This document shows positions 24,959 to 33,316 of a stretch of 52,557 bases of DNA, one piece after another (positions within the stretch are counted from its first letter, which is position 1; every line of letters begins with the position of its first letter). Source of the stretch: Gemmatimonadota bacterium (lineage in GTDB: Bacteria > Gemmatimonadota > Gemmatimonadetes > Longimicrobiales > Gaopeijiaceae); the NCBI GenBank assembly GCA_003248075.1, contig QJYK01000041.1:1-52557 (forward strand), read 5' to 3'. The notes under the pieces were generated by a model. It was not told the origin of the DNA. It made no database searches and was given only the letters and a program-made list of their open reading frames with translations. The translations under genes were made by a program, and so were the position numbers.

Positions 24959-25231
24959 TCAGCCGTCGCAGCGTGCGGCGATGGGCAACGCCTGCGGCTT
25001 GCTCGTGTGCCCGGCGTCCTTGAGCACCGCCGGGACTTCCGGATCGTTGACGAAGGACTGCCAGCCTGCCTCGTCCCAGTCGAAGATCGCCCACACGCGG
25101 TCCGGACGCTCCGGATCGCGGAAGACGAGCGATCCCTTCGATCCGTGTGCCTTTCTCTTCTCCGCGCCGGCGGCCGCAAAGACCTCCATGAACTGGTCGA
25201 AATCGGCCACGGTCGTTGTTGCGAGCAACAT
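24959..25231 (-). CDS. Small dimeric alpha/beta-barrel protein (ABM-like)
   Basis: This 90-residue protein starts at ATG 25231 behind a strong GGGAGGGAG. It reads as a ferredoxin-like fold: ATTTVADFDQFMEVFAAAGAEKRKAHG, then LVFRDPERPDRVWAIFDWDEAGWQSFV and a C-terminal helix. Such ~100-residue proteins belong to the antibiotic-biosynthesis-monooxygenase/EthD-like superfamily; most small members have no known enzyme activity. It lies 24 bp after the AmiC-like gene on the same strand, so the two form an operon. Confidence 0.65.
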   Translation of the reverse strand: MLLATTTVADFDQFMEVFAAAGAEKRKAHGSKGSLVFRDPERPDRVWAIFDWDEAGWQSFVNDPEVPAVLKDAGHTSKPQALPIAARCDG

Positions 25232-25255
25232 CTCTCCCTCCCTGTGTTGAGGTTC

Positions 25256-26386
25256 CTACGCCATCACCAGCGTGCGCTCCTGAGGATCGATGGCCCCCAG
25301 GCGCTTGACGATCCCGAATCGCCCGCCCTCGGCCCGCGCGATGTACATGTTCATGCGGACGTGATGCTGCCCGGGGACCATTTCCGCGGGGCCTCCCGGC
25401 CCGTGGGCCAGCTTTGCGTGGTCCAGAGCCCGGATGACCTGCTCCTGGTCGAGCGATCCCGCCTCCTCGACCGCCGCCGCCCAGAGCCTCAGCCCCCTGT
25501 ACAGACCCGAGCAGGCGCTTCCCGCCGTGAACTGCGCGTTCCCGGAATAGAGGGCGTCGTACTGCTCGAGGAGGCGCTTGCTGAACGGGTCACCCACGGC
25601 CTGGTAGTAGTCGAGGCAGCTGTAGAGGCCCTCGACGTGCTCGGCGGGGACCATGTTCAGGAAGTTCTCGTCGAAGTAGGTGCAGACGAGGCGCCCGCCC
25701 CGCGCCCGGAACCCCGAAGCGTGGAGCTGCTCCAGGAAGGGGCCGACCCCCGGCGGTACGACGGTGCAGAAGACGACGTCGGCCCCCGTGGATTCGATTC
25801 TCGCGATCGTCTCACCGTAGTCGGTGTGGTCGAGAGGGAAGTACTCCTCGCCGACGATCGAGCCGCCCTCGGCCGCCACGACCTCGCGGACCTTCCGGTT
25901 CATCACGTGCGGCCAGATGTAGTCCGCGGACGGCAGGTAGAACGTCCGGGCTCCGGTCTCCCGCATCAGCCATGGGATGAACGGATCCACCTGCTGGGCC
26001 GGCACCGGACCGGTGCAGAAGATGAGGGGGTCGGACTCCTCACCCTCGTACTGCTCCGGATAGATGTAGAGGGTCTTCCCTTCCACGACCGCGGGCTGCT
26101 TGATGGCCTGCCGGGTCGAGCTGTAGATGCCGCCGAAGATCACGTCGACCCCGTCCTTCTGGACCAGCTTGGCGGCCTTCGCGGCCGCGACCGCATCGGA
26201 CGTCGTCGTGTCCTCGAGGTACAGGTCCAGGCGGCGGCCCAGGAGGCCACCCTTGGCGTTGATGTCGGCGATGACCATCTTGGCGACGTTGGCGTTGGCG
26301 ACCCCGATGAACGACAGGGCGCCGGTCTGATCCGCGATGACCCCGACCTTGATCGCCTGGTCATCCGCGGTTTGCGGTGCGTTCAT
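25256..26386 (-). CDS. AmiC/UrtA-like periplasmic-binding-fold protein without signal peptide
   Basis: This 376-residue protein starts at ATG 26386 after GGGGGAAGAA. The type I periplasmic-binding fold begins at once: IKVGVIADQTGALSFIGVAN, then INAKGGLLGRRLDLYLEDTT, VQKDGVDVIFGGIYSSTRQA, YPEQYEGEESDPLIFCTGPVPAQQ and YIWPHVMNRKVREVV. These blocks match the urea/short-chain-amide binding proteins (UrtA, AmiC). There is no Sec signal or lipobox, so it should stay in the cytoplasm, as AmiC does, where AmiC senses amides and controls the regulator AmiR. It is divergent from an HD/LuxR regulator 75 bp away, which supports a sensor role; the ligand is unproven. Confidence 0.82.
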   Translation of the reverse strand: MNAPQTADDQAIKVGVIADQTGALSFIGVANANVAKMVIADINAKGGLLGRRLDLYLEDTTTSDAVAAAKAAKLVQKDGVDVIFGGIYSSTRQAIKQPAVVEGKTLYIYPEQYEGEESDPLIFCTGPVPAQQVDPFIPWLMRETGARTFYLPSADYIWPHVMNRKVREVVAAEGGSIVGEEYFPLDHTDYGETIARIESTGADVVFCTVVPPGVGPFLEQLHASGFRARGGRLVCTYFDENFLNMVPAEHVEGLYSCLDYYQAVGDPFSKRLLEQYDALYSGNAQFTAGSACSGLYRGLRLWAAAVEEAGSLDQEQVIRALDHAKLAHGPGGPAEMVPGQHHVRMNMYIARAEGGRFGIVKRLGAIDPQERTLVMA

Positions 26387-26461
26387 GTTCTTCCCCCGGG
26401 TTTGTAGACCGATCACCGGTTGCGACGTCGGCGATCGCAGTGTGTGAAGGAAGGCTAGGCG

Positions 26462-28054
26462 GTGGGAAAGGCGCATACATCGGGAGAACTCCCCATTTTG
26501 ACCTCCCCCCTTCGACTCGGTGAGCTCGTAGCCACGCTGGCCCTGGCGCAGGACAACGCCTTTGGCCAGCCCCTCGAGTCCCAGCTCCGGTCGTGCCTTC
26601 TCGCGACGTGGATGTGCCAGGCCGCCGGGTTCCCCGACGAGGTGCAGGAGACTGCGTACTGGGTGGCGTTGCTCCGATACATCGGGTGCACCGGCCACGC
26701 CCACGAGGTGGCAACGGTCTTCGGCGACGAGATCGCGATTCGAGCCCAGACGCTGGTGCACGATGCCGCGAATCCCGCCGAGGTCATGCGCGACGTGATG
26801 GCGTTCGCGACGGCCGGGCGACCGCCGGAAGAGGCGGACCAGATCGTGCAGCTGATCCAGCAGACTGCTCAGCAGTGGGCCGTGCACAACTTCGCGTCGG
26901 GTTGCGAAGTGGCCGACATGCTCGTGCATCGACTCCACTTCGGCCTGGGCGTCCGCGACGCGCTCCGGTTCACGTTCGAGCGCTGGAACGGGAACGGATA
27001 TCCTGCCCACGTCGGTGGGGAGGCGATCCCCCTGCCGATGCGGATCGTTCACGTGAGCCACGACATGGAGGCGATCGGGCGCCTCTTCTCTCCCGGGAAG
27101 GCGCTGGAAGCCGCTCGTGACCGTCGTGACCGAACCTACGATCCGGCACTGGCGGACCTATTCCTCGAGCACGGTGCCGGCTGGTTCGAGCGCCTCGACG
27201 CGACCGAGCCGTGGGACTCGGTGCTGGAGCTGGAACCCGAGCCGCATCGCACGCTCGAGGGATCGGAGCTCGACGAGGCCCTCGGTGTGGCCGCGGACTT
27301 CATCGACCTGAAGTCACCCTTCATGTCGGGACACAGTCGTCGCTGCGCGCAGCTCGTGGGGGACGCGGCCCGGCTGCTCGAGCTCGACGACCAGGCGCTG
27401 GCCATGCTCCGCAGGGCCGCCCTCCTGCACGACTTCGGGACGACCGGTGTGCCGAACTCGATCTGGGACAAACCCGGTTCGCTCACGAGGGCCGAGTTCG
27501 ACCGCGTCGAGCTGCACCCCATGCTGACCGAGCAGATGCTGAGGCGCTCTCCCGCCCTGTCTGCCCTGAACCCGGTCGCTTGTGCGCACCACGAGAAGAG
27601 CGACGGGTCCGGCTACCACAAGCGCCTCCGTGCCGACTCGGTGGATCCGTCCGCATGTGTCCTGGCCGCGGTGGAGATCTACGTTGGGATGACCACTGAT
27701 CGGGCGGACCGAGACGCCCTTTCCCCTGCACACGCGGCGGAGGAGCTTCGTCGCCTGGCTTCACGTGGCGTCACCGATCCGCGGGCGACCCGGGCCGTGC
27801 TGGTGGCTGCGGGGCACGGAGAGCCGAGAACACGCACGGTGAAGCGCGCGAAGCTCCCGGGTGGGCTGACGCGCCGAGAGGCTGACGTTCTCCGCCTCGC
27901 GGCGCGAGGCCTCACGACGCAGCAGATCGCGGATCGGCTCTACATCTCGACAAAGACCGCAGACCATCACATTCAGCACATCTATCGGAAGATCGGCGTA
28001 TCGACGCGAGCCGCGGCCGCGCTCTGGGCCACGCAGCACATGGCCGTCGCCTGA
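26462..28054 (+). CDS. HD-GYP-like phosphohydrolase domain fused to LuxR-type HTH
   Basis: This 530-residue protein starts at GTG 26462 behind GAAGGAAGG. Its N-terminal half is a degenerate HD-GYP-like region (RWNGNGYP at about 175-181, followed by RIVHVSHDMEAI). The second half is better conserved: GHSRRCAQLVG (H291), LLHDFG (H323-D324) and HHEKSDGSGY (376-385), where the P of GYP is H. Residues 465-525 form a LuxR/GerE DNA-binding domain (LTRREADVLRLAARGLTTQQ...STKTADHHIQHIYRKIGVS). It could sense or hydrolyse a phosphorylated nucleotide and control transcription. The likely partner is the divergent AmiC-like protein; this is inference. Confidence 0.85.
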   Translation: MGKAHTSGELPILTSPLRLGELVATLALAQDNAFGQPLESQLRSCLLATWMCQAAGFPDEVQETAYWVALLRYIGCTGHAHEVATVFGDEIAIRAQTLVHDAANPAEVMRDVMAFATAGRPPEEADQIVQLIQQTAQQWAVHNFASGCEVADMLVHRLHFGLGVRDALRFTFERWNGNGYPAHVGGEAIPLPMRIVHVSHDMEAIGRLFSPGKALEAARDRRDRTYDPALADLFLEHGAGWFERLDATEPWDSVLELEPEPHRTLEGSELDEALGVAADFIDLKSPFMSGHSRRCAQLVGDAARLLELDDQALAMLRRAALLHDFGTTGVPNSIWDKPGSLTRAEFDRVELHPMLTEQMLRRSPALSALNPVACAHHEKSDGSGYHKRLRADSVDPSACVLAAVEIYVGMTTDRADRDALSPAHAAEELRRLASRGVTDPRATRAVLVAAGHGEPRTRTVKRAKLPGGLTRREADVLRLAARGLTTQQIADRLYISTKTADHHIQHIYRKIGVSTRAAAALWATQHMAVA

Positions 28055-28388
28055 GATGGCCCGAGTACTCCAGAAAGCGCCCCTGCCCGATGGCTCCTCT
28101 GGCCCCCCTCGATCGCCGAGGTCCTGGTCGTCCCCTTCGCCGGACTGTTCCTGACGCTCCCGGACAGCCACGAGGCGTTCCCGTCGTACATTGATGCGGC
28201 GCTGTTCGGCGGCGTCATGATGGCGCGGTGATGACGGCCATTCAGGGGCTGGCAGAGTTCCGGATGCGCGCGCTTGCGGCCGCGGGGGTGAGCCGGCTTG
28301 CGGACGGTGCGCGCCGGCGGGGTGTGGAGGAGGATCTGATCCGCCTCTACTGCACCTGAGAGGGCTCAGGTCAGGCCGGGCCGCCGCC
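28055..28388. other. 334-bp gap holding a broken or very short membrane-like ORF
   Basis: No complete gene is evident. One plus-strand frame ending TGA 28229-28231 reads WLLWPPSIAEVLVVPFAGLF and on to LPDSHEAFPSYIDAALFGGV, like part of a membrane protein, but it lacks a start. A 42-codon frame (MTAIQGLAEFRMRALAAAGV...) begins at ATG 28231 and ends at 28359. Together they may be the remains of one gene. Otherwise I see nothing. Confidence 0.3.
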
Positions 28389-29375
28389 TCAGTTCCAGCG
28401 CAGGCCTCGCAGCTGCTCCACGTCCAGGTTCCCACCGCTGAGCACACAAACGACCTTCGAACCCGGCTGGGCGTCGACGAGGCGGTGCAGGAGCGCGCCC
28501 ACCGGAGCTGCGGCAGCACCCTCTACGACCAGCTTCGCGCGGGTCATCAGCCAAAGCAGCGCCTCGAAGATCTGCTCGTCGGGGAGCGTCACGACCTCCT
28601 CCACGAACCGGCTGACCACGGATGCCGTGTTGGCTCCGACGCGCTTCACGCGGAGACCGTCGATGATGGTGTCGACACGCTCGAGGATCACGAGCTCGCC
28701 CGACTCCACGCTCCGCTTCATCGCCGGCGCGCCAGAGGACTCCACACCGAACACGCGGATGTCGGGCTTGCGGCTCTTCAGCGACATCGCGTTCCCCGAG
28801 ATCAGCCCACCGCCCCCGATCGGGATGACCACCACCTCCGCGTCGGGCCAGTCATCGAGAACCTCGAGCCCGAGGGTTCCCTGGCCGGCGATGAGCCGCG
28901 GGTCGTCGAACGGGTGCACGTAGGTGTAGCCATGGGACTCGACGAGCTCGAGCGCCTTCTCGTTCGCCTCGTCCCAAATGGACCCATGCAGGATGACCTT
29001 TGCACCATAACCCTCCGTCGCAGCGATCTTGGACCTGGTGGCGTTCTCGGCCATGAGGACCGTGGCCTCGATCCCATACAGCTTGGCCGCGATCGCGACG
29101 CCCTGCGCGTGGTTGCCAGCGGATGAGCAGATGATGCCGCGCGCGCGCTCCTCTTCCGACAGGTGGGCGATGACGTTGAGGGGTCCTCGCACCTTGTAGG
29201 AGCCCCCTCGCTGGAAGATCTCCGCCTTCAACCGCACGTCGAACCCCGACGCCTCGCTCAGCGAGCGGGACGTGAGGAGCGGAGTGTGGTAGACGTGCGG
29301 GGCGACGTTGCGCCGGGCCGCCTCGAAGTCCTCAGCTCCGAGCGTCAGCCCGGGTATCTCTACGTGTCGGCCCAC
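28389..29375 (-). CDS. Threonine/serine dehydratase (catabolic type, no ACT domain)
   Basis: This 328-residue protein starts at GTG 29375 with AGGAG six bases upstream. It is a fold-type II PLP enzyme. The PLP lysine is K61 in GGSYKVRGPLN, SSAGNHAQGVA is the substrate/phosphate loop, and IPIGGGGLISG is the PLP phosphate cradle. CVLSGGNLD closes the domain. Threonine dehydratases deaminate L-threonine (or serine) to 2-oxobutanoate (or pyruvate) and ammonia. Absence of the C-terminal ACT domain indicates the non-isoleucine-regulated (TdcB-like) type or a serine racemase-like enzyme. It is divergent from an NTF2-like gene. Confidence 0.9.
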   Translation of the reverse strand: MGRHVEIPGLTLGAEDFEAARRNVAPHVYHTPLLTSRSLSEASGFDVRLKAEIFQRGGSYKVRGPLNVIAHLSEEERARGIICSSAGNHAQGVAIAAKLYGIEATVLMAENATRSKIAATEGYGAKVILHGSIWDEANEKALELVESHGYTYVHPFDDPRLIAGQGTLGLEVLDDWPDAEVVVIPIGGGGLISGNAMSLKSRKPDIRVFGVESSGAPAMKRSVESGELVILERVDTIIDGLRVKRVGANTASVVSRFVEEVVTLPDEQIFEALLWLMTRAKLVVEGAAAAPVGALLHRLVDAQPGSKVVCVLSGGNLDVEQLRGLRWN

Positions 29376-29601
29376 ACTGGTCTCCTGGGAGGCGGGGTTG
29401 CGTGCCGACGCGGGCGCCGGGACAGACGAACGGAAGCGTCGTCGGGTCGGCGGGCCGAGGTCGGGCCGCTCCAAAGTGCCGGCTCTGGCCGACCCGCGCG
29501 AGATGGGGACGTGCTCGCGGCGTGGTCCGGGTGGCCCGGCGCGTGTACTCTGTGGCGTCATGGATCGGATCCAAGTGCAGAACCGGGAACGAGGAGGGAA
29601 G

Positions 29602-30015
29602 GTGGCGGGCCACGCGGAACGGGAGAACGGGGAGCGGGTGCGGGCCTTCTTCGCGGCGATCACGAGCGGTGCGGGCGAAGGCGAGCTGGGCGCCTTCTAC
29701 GCGCCAGACGTGGTTCAGGAGGAGTTTCCGAACCGGTTCCTGCCCCAGGGCGCGACCCGCGGTCTCGAGGAGCTCCAGGCGGCGGCGGCCCGCGGGAAGA
29801 AGGCGATGGCGTCGCAACGATTCGAGATCCTCAACCTGATCGCCGAGGGCGACACGGTCGTCGTGGAGTCCTCGTGGGAGGGGACGCTGGCGGTGCCCAT
29901 CGGCGAGGCGACCCCGGCCGGCACGGTGATGAGAGCTCGGTTCGCCCAGGTGTTCGAGTTCCGTGACGGGCTGATCACGGGCCAACGCAACTACGACTGC
30001 TTCTATCCGTGGTGA
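29602..30015 (+). CDS. NTF2-like (SnoaL-type) cytosolic protein
   Basis: I start it at GTG 29602, which stands behind GAGGAGGGAAG; an ATG at 29560 would add 14 charged residues with no ribosome site. The 137-residue protein reads ERVRAFFAAITSGAGEGELG, then FYAPDVVQEEFPNRFLPQGA, VVVESSWEGTLAVPIGE and FAQVFEFRDGLITGQRNYDCF. This is the SnoaL-like polyketide-cyclase/NTF2 fold, with the conserved 'fxxGxIxxxxxYxcf' tail. No signal peptide. Function unknown. Confidence 0.82.
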   Translation: MAGHAERENGERVRAFFAAITSGAGEGELGAFYAPDVVQEEFPNRFLPQGATRGLEELQAAAARGKKAMASQRFEILNLIAEGDTVVVESSWEGTLAVPIGEATPAGTVMRARFAQVFEFRDGLITGQRNYDCFYPW

Positions 30016-30091
30016 GCGGGGTCCCCCGCCGGCCCTCGTGTTCGCCGGATCTCGCAAGCGGTCCGGGCCTCCTAGCGCCGTCCGGCCCGGC

Positions 30092-30835
30092 ATGACCCTG
30101 ATCGGGTCACGGCGTTCCACGCTCACGGCGATCGCTCCCCTTCGCGAGCGTTACCGGAGTGAGACGGGTTGTCAGATCGTGCGAGACTCGATTCTTCCGA
30201 GGGGGCTTGCCGACCCCTACCTGCTCGAGGTGGACCATAGCGTGGTAGGCTTCGCGGGGGTCTGGAACGAGCACTTCCCGGACCGGATCACCGAGCTGTT
30301 CATGCTTCCCGCGTACAGATTCCTCGCGCCGGCGCTCGTGCGCTCGTTGGTCGAAGTCAGCGGAGCGAAGGAGCTCGAGATTCAGACCAATATCCTCGAC
30401 GGACGCGAGATCCTGGACGCGTGCGCGACTCGCGTGTGGGTCGAGAACCTGCTTTTCGAACCCGGGCCCCCCACGACGCTCGATCGTCCCGACATTGTGT
30501 TCCGCCGCCGTCGCGAGGACGACGACGGGCCGGAGGGCGACTGGGTGGCCGAGAAGGACGCCCGCATCGTCGGCGGCGGGGGATGGCTGACCCACTACAA
30601 CCCCCCGTATGCCGACCTGTACCTCACCGTGATCGAGGAGGTCAGAGGCCGTGGTATCGGTGGCTACATGGTCCAGGAGCTACGACGCGCTTGTGGGCGA
30701 GCAGGGTACGTGCCGGCGGCCCGTTGTGACCCGGCCAACGAGGCCTCGCGCCGCGCTCTGCAGCGCGGAGGACTTCGACGGTGTGGGGAGATCCTGGCCG
30801 GAAGCCTGCGCGCGGCACCAGCCGCCGACTGCTGA
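30092..30835 (+). CDS. GNAT-family N-acetyltransferase with N-terminal extension
   Basis: The 247-residue frame opens at ATG 30092. Residues ~1-135 have a GNAT-like half (DPYLLEVDHSVVGFAGVWNE, then ELFMLPAYRFLAPALVRSL), and residues ~140-247 carry the clearer acetyl-CoA motif VIEEVRGRGIGGYMVQELRR, then CDPANEASRRALQRGGL. It may be a tandem GNAT. Acceptor unknown. The ribosome site is weak, so the start is less certain. Confidence 0.7.
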   Translation: MTLIGSRRSTLTAIAPLRERYRSETGCQIVRDSILPRGLADPYLLEVDHSVVGFAGVWNEHFPDRITELFMLPAYRFLAPALVRSLVEVSGAKELEIQTNILDGREILDACATRVWVENLLFEPGPPTTLDRPDIVFRRRREDDDGPEGDWVAEKDARIVGGGGWLTHYNPPYADLYLTVIEEVRGRGIGGYMVQELRRACGRAGYVPAARCDPANEASRRALQRGGLRRCGEILAGSLRAAPAADC

Positions 30836-30850
30836 CACGCGGGCCGGAGC

Positions 30851-31558
30851 ATGACTGGAAAGGTGAGCATCCGCGTCGGTGGGTGGTCCCTCATCCTCGG
30901 CGCCATCGCCTTCATGGCGGTCTTCGGGTACCTCGCCGCGCGCTTCGACTATCCCGGCATCCTCGATGGCCCGGCCGCGGCGGTCCTGCCGCGCCTGCTC
31001 GCCACCGGTCCGGCAGGCAGGGTCGTATGGACGCTCTACGCGTTTCTTCCGCTCATCTGGATTCCGGCGGGGGTCGGCGCCTACATGGCCCTGCGGAGAT
31101 CCCACCCCGGCGCAGTCATGGTCGCCGCACACTCGGCCGTCGTGGCGGCCATCGCGATGATGCTCGGCCTCATGCGCTGGCCCACGATCCACTGGCGTGT
31201 CGCCGAGCTCTACGCCACCGCCGATCCAGCGCAGCGGGAGGTGCTGGACGCGCTCTACGACGGCCTCAACACCTACCTCGGTAACTACATCGGAGAGTTT
31301 CTGGGGGAGATGGCGTTCAGCACGTACTTCATTCTGACGAGCTGGGCACTCCTGCGCGCCCGCGTCGTCCCGCGTGGCGTAGCGGTGCTCGGCCTGGTGA
31401 CAGGCTGTGCTGGCCTCGTCGGCATGTTCCGGAACGTGTTCGCCGGCGTCGCGACGGTCGCATCGGTCAACAACTATCTGTTGCCGGCCTGGATGATCGT
31501 CCTCGGCGTCGTCCTCGTTCGGCTTCCCGGCGGGACAGACACGAGGCCCGAAGCCTGA
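30851..31558 (+). CDS. DUF4386-like multi-pass membrane protein
   Basis: This 235-residue protein shows the usual six-helix pattern: ILGAIAFMAVFGYLAARF, VVWTLYAFLPLIWIPAGVGAY, HSAVVAAIAMMLGLMRWP, the loop YDGLNTYLGNYIGEFLGEM with FSTYFILTSWALLRARVVP, and GVAVLGLVTGCAGLVGMF and YLLPAWMIVLGVVLVRLP. The N-x-x-x-G-N-Y-I-GE-x-L-GE block between helices is a DUF4386 hallmark. It has no known enzymatic role. The gene starts 15 bp after the GNAT stop, so the two may be cotranscribed. Confidence 0.75.
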   Translation: MTGKVSIRVGGWSLILGAIAFMAVFGYLAARFDYPGILDGPAAAVLPRLLATGPAGRVVWTLYAFLPLIWIPAGVGAYMALRRSHPGAVMVAAHSAVVAAIAMMLGLMRWPTIHWRVAELYATADPAQREVLDALYDGLNTYLGNYIGEFLGEMAFSTYFILTSWALLRARVVPRGVAVLGLVTGCAGLVGMFRNVFAGVATVASVNNYLLPAWMIVLGVVLVRLPGGTDTRPEA

Positions 31559-31598
31559 GAGCCGCGGGCCGCCGAGGGTCGACCCCCCGCGCCGGCGA

Positions 31599-32432
31599 TC
31601 ATGGGCTCGAGTCCCCGGAGAACACCCCGTCCGAGGCCATGCGAAGGGCCTCGAACAGCTCCTCGGCGCTCGCGCCAAGGTGAAACGCGGCGACCGCCAC
31701 GGGCCTCATCAGTCCCACGAGCTCGCTCAGCCTGTCGGCCGCGCTCCTCGTGTCCGAACGGGGCGGAGCCGCAACACGGGTCCCCGCTGCCCCGGCGGTC
31801 AGCACGATGCCCTCGGCCTCGAGCTCCCGGTATGCACGCGCCACGGTGCCGGGGGCGAGCCCCAGGCGCTCGGCCAGGACGCGAATCGGCGAGAGTCGGT
31901 CGCCGGGCACGAGAACGCCGGACGCGACGGCGTCCCGAATACAGTGCGCGATCTGGTCGTAGTACGTGAGACCAGACGTGTCCGAGACCTGGATGTACTC
32001 CAGGGCATCCACCCGTTGGTCCGGGGCATGCGCCTCCGTTGCGAAGGCAGGCTCCAGGCCCGCGTCCCGGAACACCCTCGCCGAGCTTTCCGCTCCGAGC
32101 CGGGCGGTGCGGAGCCCGTCGACGAGGTCGCCGAGGACCACCGAGGCTCTCCCCTTTCCGGCGGCCGCTTCCATCGCGGCTTCCAGGACCCTCTTCGCCT
32201 CACCTGTGTAGCGGACCTGCCGGCCCTGGTCCGCCCGGGGCTCGGACACGGAGGCCAGCGTGGCGCGAAGGGTCGCGATGTCGACCTCACGAGGCAGCTC
32301 GTCCGGGAACGCCTTCGCGATTCCGAATACCAGGTGTTCCGGTCCGACGAGCTCGTGCCGGAGCTCGAGCGCGACATCCATGCCGGCGGCGAGGGCAGAC
32401 CGGACCTCTCGCTCGAATCGCATCGGCACCAT
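31599..32432 (-). CDS. GntR/YtrA-type regulator with N-terminal Clp-N domain
   Basis: This 277-residue protein starts at ATG 32432 behind GAGGAGG. Residues 5-130 form a double Clp N-terminal (Clp_N) repeat: FEREVRSALAAGMDVALELR, HELVGPEHLVFGIAKAFPDEL, YTGEAKRVLEAAMEAAAGKG and VVLGDLVDGLRTARLGAESS. Residues 156-222 form a GntR winged helix of the YtrA type (LTYYDQIAHCIRDAVASGVL, then PIRVLAERLGLAPGTVARAY). A ~55-residue helical tail typical of YtrA regulators follows. Clp_N domains normally bind adaptors or unfolded-protein cargo of ClpA/ClpC, so this regulator may read protein-quality signals or be handed to Clp; that is inference. It is divergent from a HAD hydrolase, with a palindrome between them. 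Confidence 0.85.
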   Translation of the reverse strand: MVPMRFEREVRSALAAGMDVALELRHELVGPEHLVFGIAKAFPDELPREVDIATLRATLASVSEPRADQGRQVRYTGEAKRVLEAAMEAAAGKGRASVVLGDLVDGLRTARLGAESSARVFRDAGLEPAFATEAHAPDQRVDALEYIQVSDTSGLTYYDQIAHCIRDAVASGVLVPGDRLSPIRVLAERLGLAPGTVARAYRELEAEGIVLTAGAAGTRVAAPPRSDTRSAADRLSELVGLMRPVAVAAFHLGASAEELFEALRMASDGVFSGDSSP

Positions 32433-32489
32433 GGCGGGCCTCCTCGTTTGTATCTTTGCAGGCGATGCATGCTATAACTGATTGTATTA

Positions 32490-32502
32490 GTACTGATAGT
32501 AC
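32490..32502. promoter_or_regulatory. Candidate YtrA/GntR operator between Clp-N/GntR and HAD genes
   Basis: GTACT-GAT-AGTAC is an inverted repeat with 5-bp arms and a 3-base spacer inside an AT-rich patch (about 32475-32505) of an otherwise GC-rich intergenic region of 149 bp. On the minus strand a TACAAT-like -10 lies just downstream. YtrA-type regulators bind short palindromes of this kind upstream of their own gene. Binding is not shown. Confidence 0.45.
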
Positions 32503-32581
32503 ATAAACCCCGAGGAAGCAAGACCGTCGGCGGCCGTCGGCGGTCGATCCCCCGAGTCCCGGGTGAGCCGAGAGGATGGCC

Positions 32582-33316
32582 ATGGCGCGAGGCCCGATCG
32601 AAGCGGTCACGATCGACTTCTACAACACCCTTGTCTTCCATCGCCAAGGCCAGGGCCGAGGCGCGGCGATCGTCGACTACCTGAAGGAGAACGGGCTCGA
32701 GCACGCACCGTGGGAGCACTCGGTGCTCTACGAAGTGTTCGAGGATCATGAGCGGCGTTATCCTGCGTCCGCGCCTCCGGAGGTGAAGTCCGCGTACCAT
32801 CGGCATCTCGCCGGGCGGCTCTTCGACCGATTGCGGGTCCGCGTCACGGCGACCGAGCTGAGCCGCCATGCTCCGGATCTCTGGCGGATCCTGGGTCCGT
32901 CCTGCTTCGGGGTGTTCGCCGACGCCTTCGAGACCCTGGGCGCGCTCAGAACGGCGGGTTACCCGATCGCGTTGGTCTCGAACTGGCAATCCGGGGTACG
33001 ACACTTCTGCGACGAGCTGGGACTGCTGCCCCTGGTCGACCATGTGCTCGGGTCCGCGGACGTCGGCTTTGCGAAGCCGGACCCGCGCATCTTCCACGCG
33101 GCCTCCGACCGGCTCGGGGTTCCCCCCGAAAGGGTGCTCCACATCGGCGACAGCTTTGCGGACGACTACGACGGCGCGAGGGCCGCGGGCTTCGTCCCGG
33201 TCCATCTCGTCCGGGAGCCGGGAGCAGCGACCGATGCCGCCAGGGTGGTGCGGCGTCTGAGCGAGGTGCCCGCGGTCGTCCAAGGGATCTCGGACGCATC
33301 CGGCGCGGCGGAGTAG
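32582..33316 (+). CDS. HAD-family hydrolase (haloacid-dehalogenase-like)
   Basis: From ATG 32582, with GAGAGG six to seven bases upstream (an ATG six bases earlier abuts it and is less likely), the protein has 244 residues. Motif I is D12-F-Y-N-T-L: the nucleophile Asp is present, but the +2 residue is Tyr, as in haloacid dehalogenases, not the acid Asp of phosphatases. Motif II is LVSNWQSG, motif III is FAKPDPRIF and motif IV is IGDSFADDYDGA. The cap lies between motifs I and II. It could be a dehalogenase-like enzyme or a HAD-IA hydrolase of unknown substrate. It is divergent from the Clp-N/GntR regulator. Confidence 0.85.
   Translation: MARGPIEAVTIDFYNTLVFHRQGQGRGAAIVDYLKENGLEHAPWEHSVLYEVFEDHERRYPASAPPEVKSAYHRHLAGRLFDRLRVRVTATELSRHAPDLWRILGPSCFGVFADAFETLGALRTAGYPIALVSNWQSGVRHFCDELGLLPLVDHVLGSADVGFAKPDPRIFHAASDRLGVPPERVLHIGDSFADDYDGARAAGFVPVHLVREPGAATDAARVVRRLSEVPAVVQGISDASGAAE

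Noticed and set aside
24794-26407. Long plus-strand frame opposite the AmiC-like gene
   Set aside because: No recognisable motif; the minus strand encodes a complete binding protein with a ribosome site.
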